34,845 bases of DNA from Holosporales bacterium (GTDB lineage: Bacteria > Pseudomonadota > Alphaproteobacteria > UBA3830 > JAIRMZ01), in NCBI GenBank assembly GCA_031279495.1, contig JAITIJ010000067.1, forward strand, positions 1 through 34,845. The letters run 5' to 3'. Numbering within the stretch: the stretch's first letter is position 1; every line of letters begins with the position of its first letter. The notes below the pieces were generated by a model that saw nothing but the letters and a program-made list of their open reading frames with translations, was not told the origin of the DNA and ran no database searches. Positions 25,201-32,647 of this stretch are shown here, piece after piece. The translations under genes were made by a program, and so were the position numbers.

Positions 25201-26340
25201 GACAAGGTGACTAAGGGGCAATGCTTAGCAGAATGGGATCCGTATACGCTACCGCTTATTGCAGAGCGCGGTGGACGTGCGCAGTTTCTAGACCTCATTG
25301 AAGGAGTTTCTTTACGCGAGGCGACAGATGAAACGACAGGTATCACCACGCGCGTTGTAATGGATTGGCGTCAGCAAGCACATACCGCAGATCTTAGACC
25401 GCGTATTGTGTTGTGTGATGAAAGCGGAGCACCGCTTACTCTCGCGAATGGTCAAGAGATCCGGTATTTCTTGGCGGCGGATGCGACACTAAATGTCAAC
25501 AATGGAGACGAGATTCATGTTGGTGATGTTCTTGCACGCATTCCACAAGAGGCTAGCAAAACACGCGATATCACAGGCGGTTTGCCACGTGTCTCTGAGC
25601 TTTTTGAGGCGCGGAAACCAAAAGATTGTGCGGTGATCAGCGAATATGATGGTCATATTGAGTTCGGCAAAGACTATAAAGGCAAGCGCCGTATTATCCT
25701 ACGGCCACATGACGAATCTTTGCCTCCGGTCGAATATCTTGCCCCCAAATGGCGCTATGTTGCGGTGCAGGAAGGCGATGTTGTGAGCAAAGGAGAAGTC
25801 TTGATTGATGGCAATCCTGTTCCGCATGATATTTTGCAAGTTCTTGGCGTAGAAGCGCTTGCAGATCACTTGGTCAACGAGATCCAAGCCGTCTATCGGC
25901 TTCAGGGTGTTAAAATCGACGACAAACACATCGAGATCATCGTATGCCAGATGCTGCAAAAAGTTGAGGTCACCGACCCAGGTGACACGATGCTGCTAAA
26001 TGGCGAAACGGTTGATCATGATGAATTCGAGGAGATGAACGAGCATATTCGTCAACGCGGTGGCAAATTGGCGAAAGCAAAACCCATCTTGCAAGGAATT
26101 ACCAAGGCGTCCTTGCAGACTAAGTCCTTCCTTTCTGCAGCTGCGTTCCAAGAAACAACGCGTGTGCTGGCCGAAGTGGCTGTTAGCAGCAAATCAGATC
26201 ATTTGGCCGGCCTCAAGGAGAACGTTATCGTTGGCCGCTTGATTCCTGTTGGAACAGGGGCTTCTATCGCGCGGTACAAGTCTATGGCTGCCCTTCGAGA
26301 CACGGAATCTCTCAGCAAAGAAAGGGCAGCTGTTGCTTAA
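22204..26340 (+). CDS. rpoC: RNA polymerase beta' subunit with altered NADFDGD motif
   Basis: 1378 residues. The N-terminal zinc site has Cys71, Cys73, Cys86 and Cys89. The bridge helix and trigger-loop region reads GMRGLMAKSSGQIVETPI, and the second zinc site lies near CEAKIGVCAKCYGRDLAKS. The catalytic loop has all three Mg-binding Asp residues (462, 464, 466) in FGADFDGDQMAVH. The first residue of the motif, Asn in almost all multisubunit RNA polymerases (Asn458 in E. coli), is Gly460 here (GGT at 23581-23583). The neighbouring ribose-contact Arg427 is kept. A good AAAGGAG site precedes the ATG at 22204. No fragmentation is seen, so the gene looks functional. Confidence 0.98.
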   Translation: MVDRFQRIFGQAANPDDFDAIRISLASPERIRSWSFGEVKKPETINYRTFKPERDGLFCARIFGPTKDYECLCGKYKRMKYRGVVCEKCGVEVTLSKVRRERMGHIELAAPVAHIWFTKSVPSRVALLLDMPMQDMERVLYFENFVVTEPGLTPFSLYQLLTEDEYLRAQDEYGEDAFSASIGAEALRTMLLSLDLNETAAHLRTELVETNSEMRRRRIVKRLKLVESFLQSHSRPEWMILSCIPVIPPELRPLVPLDGGRFATSDLNDLYRRVINRNNRLKRLIELRAPDIIVRNEKRMLQESVDALFDNGRRGRVITGTNRRPLKSLSDMLKGKQGRFRQNLLGKRVDYSGRSVIVVGPKLKLHQCGLPKRMALELFKPFVYSRLERYGLASTLKAAKRMVEKEHPGVWDVLEEVIREHPVLLNRAPTLHRLGIQAFEPMLIEGKAIQLHPLVCTAFGADFDGDQMAVHVPLSLEAQLEARVLMMSTNNILSPANGRPIIVPTKDVVLGLYYLTSEREKALGEGMVFSSIGEIEHALHERAVSLQARIAARCEEYQPDGSIKRVRVQTTPGRMLLSTIMPKGPHIPFRAINRQLTSKDVIGLVGQVYQHYGQKETVLFADHMVQLSFKAVTESGISFGKDDLVIPQEKQKIIAKTRAKVAEYEQQYLDGLITQGEKYNKVVDAWTQCNEAVSEVMMKRISTVKPGEYENAIYTMAHSGARGSATQMRQIIGMRGLMAKSSGQIVETPITSNFKEGLTVLEYFTSAHGARKGLADTALKTANSGYLTRRLVDVALDCVVSIEDCGTSHGITLKEVMEDGEITVPLSVRALGRTVAEDIVDRTTEKVIITRDTMIDEALLPVLEAAGITEIKVRSALTCEAKIGVCAKCYGRDLAKSRPVNVGEAVGVIAAQSIGEPGTQLTLHTFHVGGAAQGSSKQSSTEASLDATVSIRNRNVVEDTSGRKIVMGRHVEVVLKDARGRERASYKPPYGATLRVDDDDKVTKGQCLAEWDPYTLPLIAERGGRAQFLDLIEGVSLREATDETTGITTRVVMDWRQQAHTADLRPRIVLCDESGAPLTLANGQEIRYFLAADATLNVNNGDEIHVGDVLARIPQEASKTRDITGGLPRVSELFEARKPKDCAVISEYDGHIEFGKDYKGKRRIILRPHDESLPPVEYLAPKWRYVAVQEGDVVSKGEVLIDGNPVPHDILQVLGVEALADHLVNEIQAVYRLQGVKIDDKHIEIIVCQMLQKVEVTDPGDTMLLNGETVDHDEFEEMNEHIRQRGGKLAKAKPILQGITKASLQTKSFLSAAAFQETTRVLAEVAVSSKSDHLAGLKENVIVGRLIPVGTGASIARYKSMAALRDTESLSKERAAVA

Positions 26341-26412
26341 GAAGAGGCAGCAGTCGAGAGAATGAGAAAAAATGGAAAGAAGTGCGCAAAGGGTGTGTGG
26401 TGGAATTCTCAA

Positions 26413-26438
26413 TGACCCGTTCTTTGGTCGGTTTTTTT
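26413..26438 (+). terminator. candidate terminator after rpoC
   Basis: GACC (26414-26417) pairs with GGTC (26426-26429) over an 8-nt loop, followed by T7 (26432-26438). The stem is short. It lies 73 bp after the rpoC stop. Confidence 0.45.
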
Positions 26439-26903
26439 ACTTGGGAAGCGTGAGCACATCTGAGGTGCAATCTGAAACATAACTTCGGTTAGACGAGAAG
26501 AACTTTCGTAATAATATCAAGACTATTTGGAATCGCGTTGCAGACCCTGTTTCAGAGCACGCAATGTCATCTAGTCGGCTAACAAAATTCCTGAGAATGA
26601 AAGCGGATTGCTATTTAATTGTACATTTAGCAAACAATGGGTAGGAGCATCGCACACATTAAAGGGAATGAGTCTCCTTTTTTTTCACTGCAACTCTCTT
26701 GCCTCATTTGACATGCGGTCTAGCGTTATTTCCTTTTAGATGAGGCGCGAAAGATGTCTCATAAGACTTGGCTATGACAAGTTAGAGTCTACAGTTTTTC
26801 TAGTTTCTGCACGAGCTTTTAAAGAAAAGACGAAATACGGAAAGCTCGTTTCTGTATAGAGAATGGGGCCTCTGTGAAGGCAATGGCCCATTGTTTAGAA
26901 GGT
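26439..26903. other. non-coding stretch with hairpins
   Basis: I see no convincing gene. Three structures stand out. AAAGG/CCTTT followed by T8 (26661-26685) is a second candidate terminator on plus. ACGAGCTTT/AAAGCTCGT is a perfect 9-bp stem with a 21-nt loop (26811-26849) and no U-run on either strand. AATGGGgCC/GGCCCATT (26862-26892) lies just after the stop of the minus-strand small gene. A small RNA ending at 26685 is conceivable, but no promoter is clear. Confidence 0.4.
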
Positions 26904-27113
26904 TTATAGAGCTGCTTGAACCTGGCGCGTCAGCTCGACCAATTCTGGATCTTGGATGCCATGCTCGATCACAACCTTTGCTGCGGTTTGACGTGTTTCA
27001 GGATCTGGATTCTCTAATTGTTCTCGCAAAACATCCGTCGGTGGATGCATCGCTTCTGCATAAAAAGTTGCCAGTGCGGCGATTGATGTTAGTAGTTTAC
27101 AAGTGTTGTTCAT
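26904..27113 (-). CDS. small exported protein behind a G9 promoter
   Basis: 69 residues starting at the ATG at 27113, with GGAG seven bases upstream and a predicted leader of about 24 nt. An in-frame ATG eight codons earlier would coincide with the transcription start. Residues 1-22 form a likely signal peptide (NNTCKLLTSIAALATFYAEA). The mature part resembles a single helical hairpin of the HEAT/ARM type, with LENPDPETRQTAAKVVIEHG followed by QDPELVELTRQVQ. I do not recognise the family. No neighbour is close, so it is a stand-alone gene. A mononucleotide run in its promoter suggests on/off or graded expression; surface or periplasmic location is inferred from the signal peptide. Confidence 0.7.
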   Translation of the reverse strand: MNNTCKLLTSIAALATFYAEAMHPPTDVLREQLENPDPETRQTAAKVVIEHGIQDPELVELTRQVQAAL

Positions 27114-27143
27114 TTTCACTCTCCATTTTTTGAACATGAGGGA

Positions 27144-27174
27144 AGTATATCACGTCCCCCCCCCTATTTGTCAA
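27144..27174 (-). promoter_or_regulatory. promoter with G9 tract in its spacer
   Basis: On the minus strand a perfect TTGACA (27169-27174) and TATACT (27144-27149, five of six) are separated by 19 bp. That spacer includes nine consecutive G (27156-27164). Losing one or two G would give the optimal 18 or 17 bp. The predicted start is about 27137, giving a short leader with a Shine-Dalgarno for the ATG at 27113. Confidence 0.75.
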
Positions 27175-27445
27175 GTTTCTGGAGAAGGTTTTTGCAATCT
27201 TATTGCCTCTTCTTGAAGTTGTTGCACAACCGACCTGCTGCACAGAAACAAGTAAGGCAAGAAAAGAAGGGAGGGGGTGAGCTTTGATTTTGTTTTGCTT
27301 GCAACGTAATTGAACGAATGGGAAGAGCATACGAGTCTTTCTGAATGGAATAGAGAATCTTCTTACTCCGTCCATTCACCTCTCACAACAAGTCCAATCT
27401 CATACAAATCCCCACTCCCCAGTATACCCAGTTCTCTTGCAGGAA
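27175..27445. other. intergenic stretch without recognised gene
   Basis: The region between the G9 promoter and the tRNA-Ser promoter contains purine-rich and pyrimidine-rich runs (for example GGGAGGGGG near 27271) and several short open frames without ribosome sites. I see no supported feature in it. Confidence 0.5.
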
Positions 27446-27474
27446 TTGACACCAAGGAGATCACTCGATACAAC
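27446..27474 (+). promoter_or_regulatory. promoter of tRNA-Ser
   Basis: Perfect TTGACA (27446-27451), an exact 17-bp spacer and TACAAC (27469-27474). The start would be about 27481, directly before the tRNA. Confidence 0.65.
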
Positions 27475-27482
27475 CGACGCCA

Positions 27483-27573
27483 GGATGGGTGGCCGAGCGG
27501 TCGAAGGCGCACGCCTGGAAAGTGTGTATGCGGTTCTCCCGCATCGTGGGTTCGAATCCCACCCCATCCGCCA
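27483..27573 (+). tRNA. tRNA-Ser (anticodon GGA)
   Basis: A 91-nt class II tRNA. The acceptor GGATGGG pairs with CCCATCC; anticodon stem CACGC/GTGTG encloses loop CTGGAAA with GGA at 27517-27519. The long variable arm TATGCGGTTCTCCCGCATC is typical of tRNA-Ser. The T arm is GTGGG-TTCGAAT-CCCAC, discriminator G, with encoded CCA. Confidence 0.96.
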
Positions 27574-27933
27574 GAAAACGCTTTTCTAAGCAGATTCTTA
27601 TCAAAAAATCGCAACCTCTATCCTTTGAGGATTATCAGAAATGTTTTCATCTATGGTGGTTTCAGAAAAACAAAGACCAACGATCCTGCAGAGTTCTTAT
27701 GGCGCGTCATGACCTTTTAAAAGACTCGTTCCATTCTCTTCAGTATTAAGTCCTCCGCAAAAGTAGAGGAGAAAGAGAATATAAAGGAATTGCTTGTCTT
27801 CTCAGCAAGGCCCTATCAGTCTTCTTTTGTTGGTAAAACTCTACATGTGCTACTTTAATTGATGGACCAACTTCGCTGCCTTGTTGTATCCTTTGTTTAT
27901 TCAGTAAAGGCTCACTATTCTTCGCAGCAAACA
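27574..27933. other. intergenic stretch between tRNA-Ser and dnaQ
   Basis: An AT-rich hairpin AGAAAA-CGC-TTTTCT (27573-27587) begins at the tRNA 3' end and may help its processing or termination. A 5-bp stem TCCTC/GAGGA lies near 27751-27772, downstream of dnaQ on its strand, without a clear U-run. Short open frames have no supported start. Nothing else is recognised. Confidence 0.45.
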
Positions 27934-28617
27934 CTACAGATTCCACAGAGATTCTTTCATGCCTGCGCAAAAAGCTTTGTGCGCAACGATTTCTTCTTGA
28001 GTTGGTGCAAATACCCGGTGTGGATATTTCTTAACAAAAGCAGTACCAGCAACTTTTTGCTGATTTGAGCTTTCAAGAGCAAGCCCTGCTTGTTTGCCAC
28101 CCATAAGATACAGGTACACTTCGGCTAGCAACGTGCAGTCTAACAAAGCCCCGTGTAAGGTGCGCTGCGAGCTATCCACGTTAAAACGCCGACACAACGC
28201 ATCTAGACTCGCAGGTGCTCCAGGAAACAGGCGGCGCGCCAAAGAAAGCGTATCGATAACACGATCGGTTCTTAACGGCGGCTTATCAAGACGTGCGAGC
28301 TCTGCATTTAAAAATCTTATATCGAATGAAGCGTTGTGAATAACCAGTTGATCTTCAGCAATAAAATCCAGAAAATCCTCAGCAATCTGCTCAAATAAAG
28401 GAAAGTCCTTCAGAAAAGCGTACGTCAAACCTGTGACAGCCGAGGCCTCAGGATGCACTTCTCGCTGTGGATTAATGTATGTATGGAACGTTCTTCCTGT
28501 TGGCACAAAGTTATAAATCTCCACACAGCCGATTTCTACAACGCGATCCCCGTTCTTTGAGTCTAAGCCTGTTGTTTCTGTATCTAAAACAATTTTCCTA
28601 TGCACATTAACACTCAC
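27934..28617 (-). CDS. dnaQ: DNA polymerase III epsilon subunit (3'-5' proofreading exonuclease)
   Basis: 227 residues, near the usual 230-245. The DEDDh exonuclease motifs are complete: ExoI LDTETTGLD (11-19), ExoII IHNASFDIRFLNAEL in the middle, and ExoIII LHGALLDCTLLAEVYL with the catalytic His and Asp. The C-terminal part contains the flexible linker that binds the alpha subunit and beta clamp; I see no sharp clamp motif there. It removes mispaired bases during replication. The GTG start at 28617 has AGAAGAG upstream. Its start is divergent from the REC-PP2C gene, whose -35 box lies within the first dnaQ codons. Confidence 0.95.
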   Translation of the reverse strand: MSVNVHRKIVLDTETTGLDSKNGDRVVEIGCVEIYNFVPTGRTFHTYINPQREVHPEASAVTGLTYAFLKDFPLFEQIAEDFLDFIAEDQLVIHNASFDIRFLNAELARLDKPPLRTDRVIDTLSLARRLFPGAPASLDALCRRFNVDSSQRTLHGALLDCTLLAEVYLYLMGGKQAGLALESSNQQKVAGTAFVKKYPHRVFAPTQEEIVAHKAFCAGMKESLWNL

Positions 28618-28636
28618 GCAACACTCTTCTTATAAT
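28607..28636 (+). promoter_or_regulatory. promoter of the REC-PP2C operon
   Basis: TTAACA (28607-28612, five of six), an 18-bp spacer and a perfect TATAAT (28631-28636). The start would be about 28643, followed by AAGGAG (28651-28656) and the ATG at 28662. The -35 box overlaps the first codons of divergent dnaQ. Confidence 0.65.
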
Positions 28637-28661
28637 CTAATAGCAGATATAAGGAGAAACA

Positions 28662-29822
28662 ATGACCAGCGCACGTGTACTAATCGTAGACGATGAGTCT
28701 GATACAGAACTGCTGTTCACTCAAAAATTTCACCGTCAGGTGGCAGAACAGCAATATACGCTATTTTTTGCTACTAATGGCGTAGAAGCTTTAAAGATCC
28801 TAGAAGAAACTCCTGATATGGATATTGTGATCACGGAAACACATCTACCTATCATGGATGGCCTGACGCTGATTGGGCATGTTACGGAAAAATATCCTCT
28901 TATACGCCCAATCGTTATCTCTGCCTATAGTGATCTAGCAAACCTGCGAGCCGCAATGAACAAAGGCGCGCATGATTTTGTTCTAAAGCCGGTGGACTTT
29001 GAGGATCTGCAAGCAACGATCGATAAAACATTTGATCTTGTATCCAATCTAAAAAAAGCACAAAAATCGCAGCAACGGCTTAATAGCCTAACAGATGAAC
29101 TTGATGTTTCCGCGCATTTGCAGCGCAGTATTTTGCCTGGGAATATTATGAAGAAACCTCCTTTCGAAGTCTACGCTGACACACATCCAGCAGCCGAAGT
29201 TGGAGGAGACTTTTACGACTTTTTCTGGTTAGACGACACGCATCTGGGTGTTGTTATTGCTGACGTATCTGGGAAAAACATCTCTGCAGCTCTTTTCATG
29301 ACGATGACGCGCACGTTATTAAAGTGTTTCTCGAGGACAACTCTCAGTCCAGCCGCTTGCTTAACAAGCGTGAACGAAGCTCTTGTTTCTGAGAACCCCA
29401 CGTTTATGTTCGTAACGGCTTTCTATGGAATAATCGATGCGACAACAGGAATATTAACGTACGCGAATGCCGGCCATTTGCCACCTGTCTTATTCGGGCC
29501 AACAAAGGAGCCTACATTACTCAAAGAAGACCCGAGTTTAGCTCTTGGAATCGATGCCACATTTACCTTTACGGATTATCAATGCCCATGTGCCTTAGGA
29601 GGCGGATTTTTTCTGTATACCGATGGTGTTGTCGAGGCCAATAATATAGCTGAAGAAGAATATGGGTTCGATCGCTTCCTCGCCTGTTTGCGCATCTGCA
29701 AAAAAGATGCCTCTCCGCAAGAAATCACAGAATCTATTATAGAGTCTGTTCGCGCTTTTGCTGCAGATGCTGTGCAATCGGACGATATCACAACATTGTG
29801 TCTGCGTTATGAGAAATCGTAA
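28662..29822 (+). CDS. receiver-PP2C (SpoIIE/RsbU-type) phosphatase with Glu at phosphosite
   Basis: 386 residues. An N-terminal receiver domain (about 5-120) has the acidic pair Asp10-Asp11, Ser87 and Lys109 in LKPVDF. The phosphoacceptor position in VITETHLPIMDG is Glu59 and not Asp. A coiled linker (about 125-150) leads to a PP2C-type phosphatase domain (about 150-386) with GGDFYDFF, VIADVSGKN, YANAGHLPPVL, YTDGVVEA and SDDITTLCL, the full metal-binding set of SpoIIE/RsbU enzymes. Such proteins dephosphorylate an anti-anti-sigma factor to free a regulator. A Glu at the receiver site often mimics phosphorylation, so activity may be constitutive or controlled by another route. The stop overlaps the ATG of the RsbW-like gene. 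Confidence 0.9.
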   Translation: MTSARVLIVDDESDTELLFTQKFHRQVAEQQYTLFFATNGVEALKILEETPDMDIVITETHLPIMDGLTLIGHVTEKYPLIRPIVISAYSDLANLRAAMNKGAHDFVLKPVDFEDLQATIDKTFDLVSNLKKAQKSQQRLNSLTDELDVSAHLQRSILPGNIMKKPPFEVYADTHPAAEVGGDFYDFFWLDDTHLGVVIADVSGKNISAALFMTMTRTLLKCFSRTTLSPAACLTSVNEALVSENPTFMFVTAFYGIIDATTGILTYANAGHLPPVLFGPTKEPTLLKEDPSLALGIDATFTFTDYQCPCALGGGFFLYTDGVVEANNIAEEEYGFDRFLACLRICKKDASPQEITESIIESVRAFAADAVQSDDITTLCLRYEKS

Positions 29823-30226
29823 TGGAATTAACGCTAGAGAATTCCATTGCCGAAATTTCGCGTCTTTGCGATGCAATAGAGCTGTTTTGCGACCAAGAGC
29901 AGCTTTCTCCAAGAGTGCGTCATGACATGCTGCTCGTTTTGGATGAGCTAGTAACAAATGTCATTACTCATGGCTTTTCTACAGGTGTTGGGGAATGTGT
30001 TCGTGTCTGTCTCGAAAAAACAGAAAAGGGAATATACGTTGCGATAATAGATGACGCTCCGGCGTTTAATCCCCTTGCGGTGAAAGAACCTGACGTGAAC
30101 GCTTCGATCGAAGATCGCCCTATCGGCGGTTTAGGAATCCATCTGATGAAGCAGTTTTCGCAGCACCTAGCATACCAACGTAAGGAGGAGCATAATGTTC
30201 TAACATTTTACCTTAAAGCACAGTGA
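29822..30226 (+). CDS. RsbW/SpoIIAB-like serine kinase (anti-sigma type)
   Basis: 134 residues, a single HATPase domain of the anti-sigma kinase type. The N-box contains LDELVTNVITHGF with Glu42 and Asn46. The G1 motif is IDDAPAFNP and the G2 motif is PIGGLGIHLMKQF, the usual RsbW form. Such kinases phosphorylate a STAS-domain partner and bind it or a sigma factor in turn. It overlaps the phosphatase gene by one base (TAATG), so the two are made together and probably act on one target. No STAS protein or sigma factor is encoded nearby. Confidence 0.9.
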   Translation: MELTLENSIAEISRLCDAIELFCDQEQLSPRVRHDMLLVLDELVTNVITHGFSTGVGECVRVCLEKTEKGIYVAIIDDAPAFNPLAVKEPDVNASIEDRPIGGLGIHLMKQFSQHLAYQRKEEHNVLTFYLKAQ

Positions 30227-30276
30227 AGAGGTGCTAAAACAATCGATGTTATAGAGGATGCAGAAAGAGACTTGCC

Positions 30277-31053
30277 GTGGCGTTGATATGTGATTTTCTG
30301 TGCGATGGTGCAATTGCGTGGCTAACACTAAGTGAGCCCACTAAACGTAATGCTCTGAATCAATCCACTATCACTGCTTTAGCTAAGCAATTAGACATCC
30401 TCCAAGAGCGTCAACAGACGCATATTGTGGTCCTATCGGGTGCAGGAGGGACCTTCGCGGCAGGGGTAGACCTGACAGAAGTTGCTCCTATGACGCCGGA
30501 GCAAGCCCTTAGCCAAGATTATCTGGGTTCTCTTTGGCACCGACTGGCGCGTTTCCCGCTTCCTACGATCGCCGCTATTGAAGGATATGCGCTTGGAGGG
30601 GGATTCGAATTAGCTCTTATGTGTGATCTATTGATTGCTACCGATACCGCTCAATTTGGATTTCCAGAAGTATCGCACGGCCTGCTTCCGGGGTTGGGTG
30701 GCACCCAAAAGTTAACGCGGCTGATAGGACGCTATCGTACAGCGGAACTATGTTTCACCGGACGCTTTATATCGGCTCAAGAAGCGTTAACTATGGGTCT
30801 TCTTAATCGTGTTGTGCCGCAAACAACGTTAAAAGATGCTGCCATAGACCTTGCCCAAACGATTATCCGACAACCACAAAGCAGCTTATACCTGATCAAA
30901 AAGGCTATTAATTATAGTACCGAAGCTCCTCTTGCCGCTAGCCTTGAACTAGAGCGTCAGTTGTTCTTTACAGCGCTTGCAACACACGAAAAAAGAGATC
31001 GCACGAAACGTTTTCTTCATAAACAAGACAAAAAGGACGTGACAAGAAAATAA
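30277..31053 (+). CDS. enoyl-CoA hydratase/isomerase family protein
   Basis: 258 residues, usual crotonase length. The oxyanion-hole region AAGVDLTE and the block AIEGYALGGGFELALMCD with Glu111, then FGFPEVSHGLLPGLGGTQ with Glu131, keep both catalytic glutamates of true hydratases. It probably hydrates trans-2-enoyl-CoA, though family members also isomerise or cleave. The GTG start at 30277 has only a weak GAAAGAGA site; no better start is near. It lies between the regulatory pair and the fatty-acid genes, 50 bp after the former. The C-terminus is lysine-rich. Confidence 0.9.
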   Translation: MALICDFLCDGAIAWLTLSEPTKRNALNQSTITALAKQLDILQERQQTHIVVLSGAGGTFAAGVDLTEVAPMTPEQALSQDYLGSLWHRLARFPLPTIAAIEGYALGGGFELALMCDLLIATDTAQFGFPEVSHGLLPGLGGTQKLTRLIGRYRTAELCFTGRFISAQEALTMGLLNRVVPQTTLKDAAIDLAQTIIRQPQSSLYLIKKAINYSTEAPLAASLELERQLFFTALATHEKRDRTKRFLHKQDKKDVTRK

Positions 31054-31056
31054 CTT

Positions 31057-31085
31057 TTGGTTAGTCTCCTTTCAGTTCTTTTAAT
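31057..31085 (+). promoter_or_regulatory. candidate promoter of acpP
   Basis: TTGGTT (31057-31062), a 17-bp spacer and TTTAAT (31080-31085), ending 23 bp before the acpP ATG. The -35 box is weak. Confidence 0.35.
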
Positions 31086-31108
31086 TGATGAATAGGGAGC
31101 TTCTACAC

Positions 31109-31348
31109 ATGTCAGCTACGGCGGATAAAGTTCGCAAGATTATTATCGAGAAACTGAAAGTTGATGCGGAAAAGGTTATAGATAACGCGCGATTCATAGA
31201 CGATCTCGGGGCAGATAGTCTTGATACTGTCGAGCTAGTTATGCAGTTCGAAGAAGAATTCGGCATTGTTATTTCTGATGACGATCAAACGAAGATCATC
31301 ACAGTAGGGGATGCGATTTCTTTCATTGAAGCGCACGTTGCCAAGTAA
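31109..31348 (+). CDS. acpP: acyl carrier protein
   Basis: 79 residues, strongly acidic. The phosphopantetheine site is Ser37 in DDLGADSLDTVELVM, the textbook ACP motif. It carries growing acyl chains as thioesters during type II fatty-acid synthesis. The start at 31109 follows AGGGAGC by eight bases; an in-frame ATG eight codons upstream overlaps that ribosome site. fabF follows after 18 bp. Confidence 0.98.
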   Translation: MSATADKVRKIIIEKLKVDAEKVIDNARFIDDLGADSLDTVELVMQFEEEFGIVISDDDQTKIITVGDAISFIEAHVAK

Positions 31349-31366
31349 TTTGTTTAGATACTTACT

Positions 31367-32647
31367 GTGCGCCGTGTCGTCGTTACTGGATTGGGGTGCG
31401 TAAGCCCTTTGGCGTGTTCCGTAGAGAAGACGTGGAAAGCTCTTATCAACGGAAAATCTGGAATTCGGTTAATCGACACATTTGATACAACAGATTTGCC
31501 ATCGAAAATTGCTGGACTTGTTCCATGGAAAAAAGAAGATGGCAGTTCTCCTGATGATGAGACATTTGATCCGTCCACGGTTGTTCCTGCTAAGGATCAA
31601 CATAAAATGGATCGCTTCATTCTGTATGGATTGGCAGCTGCGATAGAATCTGTGCGAGATGCTGGATGGGAGGCGCCTTCTGATGAAGAAAAAGGGCGAA
31701 CAGGCGTTGTCATAGGGTCTGGCGTAGGCGGTTTAGAGACCATATATAACACTTCAGTAACGCTTTATGACGGTGGAGCACGTCGTGTCAGTCCGTTTTT
31801 TATTCCCTCTTGCCTTGTAAATCTTGCTGCTGGTCATGTTTCGATTCGATATGGTTTTACAGGCCCAAATTATGCAACTGCAACGGCATGTTCTGCAGGC
31901 GCACACGCTATTGGAGAAGCTTTCCACCTGATTCGTCATAATCTGGCCGATGTTATGGTGGCAGGAGGAGCAGAAGGTGCCGTATGCCGGCTTGCAGTTG
32001 CTGGATTCTCAGCAGCGCGCGCCTTGTCTACCCATTTCAACGATCGGCCTACAGAGGCCTCGCGACCATGGGACAAAGATCGAGATGGTTTTATCATCGG
32101 CGAGGGAGCGGGTGCTCTTGTTCTGGAAGAATACGAGCATGCACGACGACGTGGAGCAAAGATCTATGCTGAAATAGTGGGATATGGATTGTCTGGGGAT
32201 GCTTATCACATGACTGCTCCTCCGCCAGATGGTGCAGGAGCTTATCGCGCAATGAAAACGGCCCTCATGTCAGCAGGGATGAACCCGCAGGATGTCGATT
32301 ATATTAATGCACACGGCACATCCACCCCGATAGGAGATCAGGCCGAGCTCTCTAGTGTGCAACGTTTGTTTGGAGCTCAAACGCGCGCCTGGATGTCTTC
32401 TACGAAGTCTTCTATCGGGCATCTTTTGGGAGGGTCTGGCGCTATCGAGGCAGTGTTTGCCGTAAAAACACTGTGTACTCATATCGTTCCACCAACGCTG
32501 AACTTGCACGTTCCTCCACCAGATGCTGCAATAGATCTTGTGCCACGTGTCGCAAAAGAGCGGAAGATAACAGTCGTCATGAGTAATTCTTTTGGCTTCG
32601 GCGGTACAAACGCCAGCCTGATCTTTAAGGCGGCACACGATGCCTGA
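31367..32647 (+). CDS. fabF: 3-oxoacyl-ACP synthase II
   Basis: 426 residues. The catalytic triad is Cys175 (TATACSAGAH), His316 (NAHGTSTPIGD) and His352 (SIGHLLGGSGA), with Lys347 just upstream of the last. The C-terminal SNSFGFGGTNASL loop is the gatekeeper glycine motif. It elongates acyl-ACP with malonyl-ACP. It starts with GTG, as the following sequence RRVVVTGLGCVSPL is the normal KAS II N-terminus. The last 8 bp overlap accB, a junction that links chain elongation to malonyl-CoA supply in one operon. Confidence 0.97.
   Translation: MRRVVVTGLGCVSPLACSVEKTWKALINGKSGIRLIDTFDTTDLPSKIAGLVPWKKEDGSSPDDETFDPSTVVPAKDQHKMDRFILYGLAAAIESVRDAGWEAPSDEEKGRTGVVIGSGVGGLETIYNTSVTLYDGGARRVSPFFIPSCLVNLAAGHVSIRYGFTGPNYATATACSAGAHAIGEAFHLIRHNLADVMVAGGAEGAVCRLAVAGFSAARALSTHFNDRPTEASRPWDKDRDGFIIGEGAGALVLEEYEHARRRGAKIYAEIVGYGLSGDAYHMTAPPPDGAGAYRAMKTALMSAGMNPQDVDYINAHGTSTPIGDQAELSSVQRLFGAQTRAWMSSTKSSIGHLLGGSGAIEAVFAVKTLCTHIVPPTLNLHVPPPDAAIDLVPRVAKERKITVVMSNSFGFGGTNASLIFKAAHDA

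Noticed and set aside
26811..26849. Perfect 9-bp inverted repeat as terminator
   Set aside because: No U-run follows on either strand and the loop is 21 nt, so I list it only as a structure in the gap.
27489..27749. Open frame of 86 codons starting within tRNA-Ser
   Set aside because: It begins inside a clear tRNA gene and has no ribosome site or recognisable product.
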